From Alphaproteobacteria bacterium (lineage in GTDB: Bacteria > Pseudomonadota > Alphaproteobacteria > JAEULC01): a DNA stretch of 64,000 bases. The stretch lies in the NCBI GenBank assembly GCA_020846275.1, contig JADLEG010000043.1, positions 1-64,000 on the forward strand, written 5' to 3'. This document shows positions 60,665 through 64,000 of this stretch, one piece after another (positions within the stretch are counted from its first letter, which is position 1; the number at the start of each line of letters is the position of its first letter). A program made the translations under genes and the position numbers. Under the pieces are notes generated by a model that saw only the letters and a list, made by a program, of their open reading frames with translations, was not told the DNA's origin and did no database searches.

Positions 60665-60680
60665 GGGATCGTTTGATCCC
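60665..60680. promoter_or_regulatory. Palindromic operator candidate 2
   Basis: GGGATC-GTTT-GATCCC; same GGATC-N4-GATCC core as candidate 1, centres 29 bp apart. Confidence 0.65.
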
Positions 60681-60725
60681 CCCGAGGAAATGTGCCATCA
60701 AGGTCCGCCACGACGAGCAAGACAC

Positions 60726-61658
60726 ATGGAACACACACCCGCAGATATCGACGCCGCGCTGCGACAGCAGATTCCCAAGGCGCACGGCCCGCTCGCCGAG
60801 GCGATCGGCTTCATCCTCGCCAACAAGGACGAAGTGCCCGTCCGGTCGATGCGCGACCTGGCAAAGCGCGCCGGGGTCGCGCCCGTGACGCTGGTCCGTC
60901 TTGCCCAACGGCTTGGATTCAATGGCTTCGATGATTTTCGCGAGGTTTATGTCGCGGCGCTGATCGGCAACCGAGGTCGAAACTTGGGCCAGGCCGCGCA
61001 GCTTGTCTCCCTAGGCCAGCGCGAAGGAGATCTTGGCTTTGCGGCGAAATTCGCCGAGCGCGAACTGGAGGTACAGCGTCACGCCATCGCCGACCTGAAG
61101 GAAAACGATCTCAGCGCCGCGGTGCAGACTCTGGTCCGTGCGGCAAGGGTCTATGTCATCGGGCGACGGCCGTTCTTTGCCGCCGCCTATGGATTTGCCT
61201 ATGCGCTCCGGAAGGCCAAGCCGGATACCCAACTGCTCGACGTTGGCGGCGGCCTGGCCCTGGAATTCGATTCGCTCACCAGCAAGGATGTCTTCGTCGG
61301 CTTCACCGCCTACCCATATAGTCGCATCACGCTGGGCCTCGGCAAGACGGCGCGCTCGCAGGGCGCCGCGGTGATCGCCATCACGGATAGCGAAAATGCT
61401 CCGCTCGCCCAGATTGCCGGCCACACCTTCTTGACGCAAATCCGCAGTTACGCCTTCCCCGATTCCGTCGCGGGCGCGCAGTTGATCGGAAACATCCTGG
61501 TAGGCTTGACGGTGTCGAAGCTTGGCCCCGCGGCCTTGGAGCGCGTGCGACGGAACGAAACGGAGATCGAAGCGTCCGGCGAGTATGTCGTCAAACCGCC
61601 AAAGCGCGCGCGCCGATCGCCCGCGGCTACGTCGAGCGGGCCGAAGAGCCGGCGCTGA
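60726..61658 (+). CDS. MurR/RpiR family transcriptional regulator (HTH + SIS)
   Basis: VPVRSMRDLAKRAGVAPVTLVRLAQRLGFNGFDDFREVY (HTH_6), VYVIGRRPFFAAAYGFAYALRKAKPDTQLLD...KDVFVGFTAYPYSRITLGLGKTARSQGAAVIAITDSENAPLAQIA (SIS). Confidence 0.92.
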   Translation: MEHTPADIDAALRQQIPKAHGPLAEAIGFILANKDEVPVRSMRDLAKRAGVAPVTLVRLAQRLGFNGFDDFREVYVAALIGNRGRNLGQAAQLVSLGQREGDLGFAAKFAERELEVQRHAIADLKENDLSAAVQTLVRAARVYVIGRRPFFAAAYGFAYALRKAKPDTQLLDVGGGLALEFDSLTSKDVFVGFTAYPYSRITLGLGKTARSQGAAVIAITDSENAPLAQIAGHTFLTQIRSYAFPDSVAGAQLIGNILVGLTVSKLGPAALERVRRNETEIEASGEYVVKPPKRARRSPAATSSGPKSRR

Positions 61659-61888
61659 TCTCCGCATAGGGTGCGATGGCGACCCCGGCAGGACTTGAAG
61701 CCGCCACGAGGCGGCGCAAACAAGCGCAATAGGTTGCAGAAAAAGCTGAACGGGCCTGCCGATCGAGGCTGTCCTGCACGTGCGCAGGCGAGATCGTTCG
61801 ACGCCTCAGGTCAAGTCGCGCCGGCAAGGCAAAGGCGCCGATCGCCCGTTCGCCCGCATCCTCGACACCGTCATGCGATGGCGTCACC

Positions 61889-62554
61889 CTAGCGGACAGG
61901 GCGGATACCCAGCGAGTGCTCGCGCGAAATCTGAATATGGGCCGAAAGGCGCGCTACGGCCGTCTCGACATCTCCGTGACGGCACGCAGCGAGAATCCCC
62001 AGGTGCTCCTTTGCCGCCAGGTCCAGGCGCTGTAGAGGCTCGCCGATATTGACGCGGAAGAGCCTGAGCCGCGCGGCGTTCAGGCTGTAGTGCTTGCTGA
62101 TGATCTCGTTGCCTTGGAAGTCGATCAGGTCCTTGTGGAACTGGTAGTCGGCGTCGAGCACCCGCACGCGCACCGCCTGATCGGCCGGTGACTTCTTTAA
62201 CGCGGCCAGCGCCTTTTCCACGTTCTGGATCATCTTCTGCACCTGCTCCGGTCGCGCCGTGGCAACGAAATGACGGATCGCGTTGGTCTCGAGCAGCAGC
62301 CGGTAGTCGTAGGCGTCATTGATCGCCTTGGGCTTCGCCTCGACAATCTGGATGCCGCGCTGGGCGTAGACGTTGATCAGCCCTTCGGCCTCGAGCTTGC
62401 GCAGCGCCTCGCGCACCGGGTTCAGCGTCGCGCCGAGCAGCGCCGTCAGTTCGCGCTGGGACACGAACTGGCCCGAGCGTAGCTCGCCCGCGAACAGCCG
62501 ATCCTTGAGCTGATCGTAGACGTCGGCGCGCAGCATCTTGGTCGCGCTCGGCAC
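61889..62554 (-). CDS. GntR family (FadR/FCD subfamily) transcriptional regulator
   Basis: LFAGELRSGQFVSQRELTALLGATLNPVREALRKLEAEGLINVYAQRGIQIVEA; FCD-type helical C-terminus. Confidence 0.92.
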   Translation of the reverse strand: MPSATKMLRADVYDQLKDRLFAGELRSGQFVSQRELTALLGATLNPVREALRKLEAEGLINVYAQRGIQIVEAKPKAINDAYDYRLLLETNAIRHFVATARPEQVQKMIQNVEKALAALKKSPADQAVRVRVLDADYQFHKDLIDFQGNEIISKHYSLNAARLRLFRVNIGEPLQRLDLAAKEHLGILAACRHGDVETAVARLSAHIQISREHSLGIRPVR

Positions 62555-62720
62555 GGCTCTTCCTCCATCGCGTCGACGACCCGGAGCGGCCCCGGATCAC
62601 TACGGAGCAGAATCCTACTTGACGGCACACCTAGATTCAACTGAAATGTCAGTCAGATTGCATGATGTCCTGCCAAGCCCTTGCGGGTTTGCCGCGGACA
62701 CAGTGCCGGGGAGGAAAGGC

Positions 62721-64000
62721 ATGATCGTTCGCGCGCGTAACGGCCTCGTCTGCCTTTTGGTTGGCGCAACCCTTGGCCTTCTCGGATCGATCGGCGGCGC
62801 CGGTGCGGTCGATCTGCGCTTCGGCATCGACAATCCCGACCTGGGCAAACTCGACCCGCATGCCACCGTCGTCTCGGGCGACCGCTACATCATCCAGTCG
62901 GTGTTCAATGGCTTGGTGCGGTTCAAGCCGGGCTCGGGCGATGTGCGACAGATCGAGCCCGACCTGGCCGAGCGCTGGGAGTCCTCGGCGGACGGCAAGC
63001 AGTGGACCTTCCACCTACGCCCAGGCGTCAAATGGCACCATGGCTACGGCGAGGTGACGGCGGAGGACGTGGTGTTCTCGCTGCAGCGCGCCGCGAACAA
63101 AGACACGTCGTCCTTCGCCTCGGACTATAGCGAGTTCGACAAGGTCGAAGCGATCGATCCCCTGACCGTTCGGATCACGCTGAAGGAGGTCGTCCCCAGC
63201 CTGCTGGGCCTGGTCGTGAATTCGCTGGGCGGCAACATCGTGTCGAAGAAGGCCGTGCAGGCGTTGGGGCCGAACTATGCACAGAAGCCGATCGGCACCG
63301 GCCCCTTCATGTTCCAGGAATACAAGCCGCAGCATTCGGTGACGCTGGTCGCCAATCCCGAGTACTTCCGCGGCAAGCCCCAGATCGATCGCGTGATCTT
63401 TCGCTATATTCAGTCGCAAGGCTCGCGCGACCTGGCATTGCAGTCGGGCGAGCTCGACATCACCGGCGGGGCGCTCGGCCAGGACTGGATCGAGCGTACG
63501 CGCAAGATGCCGGGGATCAAGGTCGAGACGCCCGGCCTTCCCGAGATCTGGTGGCTGTTTCTGGACCAGACCACCAAGCCGCTCGACGATCTGCGCGTTC
63601 GCCAGGCGGTCGCGCACGCCGTCAACCGCGCCGCGCTGATCGCCTTCCGCGGCGAGGCCTCGCACCGCGCCGCCCGGTCGGTGATCCCGGCCTCGCACGC
63701 GGGATTCACCGCCGATGTGCCGCTCTTGGGACACGACATCGCCAAGGCCAAGGCGCTGCTGACCGCGGCGGGGTACCCGAACGGCGTGACGCTGAAGGTC
63801 ATCAACACAAACCGCCCGTCCCTGCGCGAGGTCATCGAGGTCCTGCAAAGCCAGCTCCGCCAAGCCGGCATCACGCTGGACATCGAGCTGGTCGACCACG
63901 CGACCTACCACGCGCGCATCCGCAAGAACCAGAGCCAAGCCGTGCTCTATGGCGCCAACCGCTTTCCGGTCGCGGACTCGACCCTGACCCAGTTCTTCCA
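62721..64000 (+). CDS. ABC transporter substrate-binding protein, peptide (SBP_bac_5) family, truncated by window end
   Basis: ATG 62721 with GAGGAAAG upstream; signal peptide; LDPHATVVSGDRYIIQSVFNGLVRFKPGSGDVRQIEPDLAERWESSADGKQWTFHLRPGVKWHHGYGEVTAEDVVFSLQRA. Not in the ORF track because it has no stop in the window. Confidence 0.93.
   Translation, partial: MIVRARNGLVCLLVGATLGLLGSIGGAGAVDLRFGIDNPDLGKLDPHATVVSGDRYIIQSVFNGLVRFKPGSGDVRQIEPDLAERWESSADGKQWTFHLRPGVKWHHGYGEVTAEDVVFSLQRAANKDTSSFASDYSEFDKVEAIDPLTVRITLKEVVPSLLGLVVNSLGGNIVSKKAVQALGPNYAQKPIGTGPFMFQEYKPQHSVTLVANPEYFRGKPQIDRVIFRYIQSQGSRDLALQSGELDITGGALGQDWIERTRKMPGIKVETPGLPEIWWLFLDQTTKPLDDLRVRQAVAHAVNRAALIAFRGEASHRAARSVIPASHAGFTADVPLLGHDIAKAKALLTAAGYPNGVTLKVINTNRPSLREVIEVLQSQLRQAGITLDIELVDHATYHARIRKNQSQAVLYGANRFPVADSTLTQFF

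Overview
High-GC alphaproteobacterial-type chromosomal window (about 57 supportable features, almost all protein-coding; no tRNA, rRNA, CRISPR or transposase seen). Left to right: 5' part of typA/bipA (minus, runs off the window); a small lower-GC toxin/immunity-like pair; a purine nucleoside uptake/salvage operon (BMP-family binding protein, ATPase, two permeases, nucleoside phosphorylase) plus a metallophosphoesterase; two paralogous glycine-zipper/polyproline proteins; a doubly damaged CitE/HpcH-type lyase pseudogene; an LPS core and lipid A block (ArnT/PMT-like transferase, waaF, waaC, GT4, waaP, waaL, GT2, PAP2, msbA, Gfo/Idh/MocA oxidoreductase); a MacAB-like efflux system; KAS, ACP, lpxD and lpxB with an unlisted 55-aa ORF; lptF, hutD-like; a 1255-aa five-PAS histidine kinase; HU; sterol desaturase-like protein; hydroxyacid dehydrogenase and amidohydrolase separated by two large palindromes; peptide-type SBP and diaminopropionate ammonia-lyase; a glycan locus (CDP-paratose epimerase-like, OGT/SPINDLY-like GT41, 918-aa GT-A-like protein); PilZ; hipBA; a TPP enzyme with Aap-type amino-acid ABC transporter, class III aminotransferase and RpiR regulator; a GntR regulator; and a second peptide-type SBP truncated by the window end. 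The most notable signals are the toxin/immunity-like pair (1064-2589), the OGT-like/918-aa glycosyltransferase locus (44936-50780), the twin palindromes whose ends supply the stop codons of both flanking convergent genes (40665-40831), the double-lesion pseudogene with a 17-bp tandem duplication, and several regulatory motifs (EcfG-like, FNR/FixK-like, CtrA-like, RpiR-like operators). All family calls are from reading the sequence and from memory; no database search was run.
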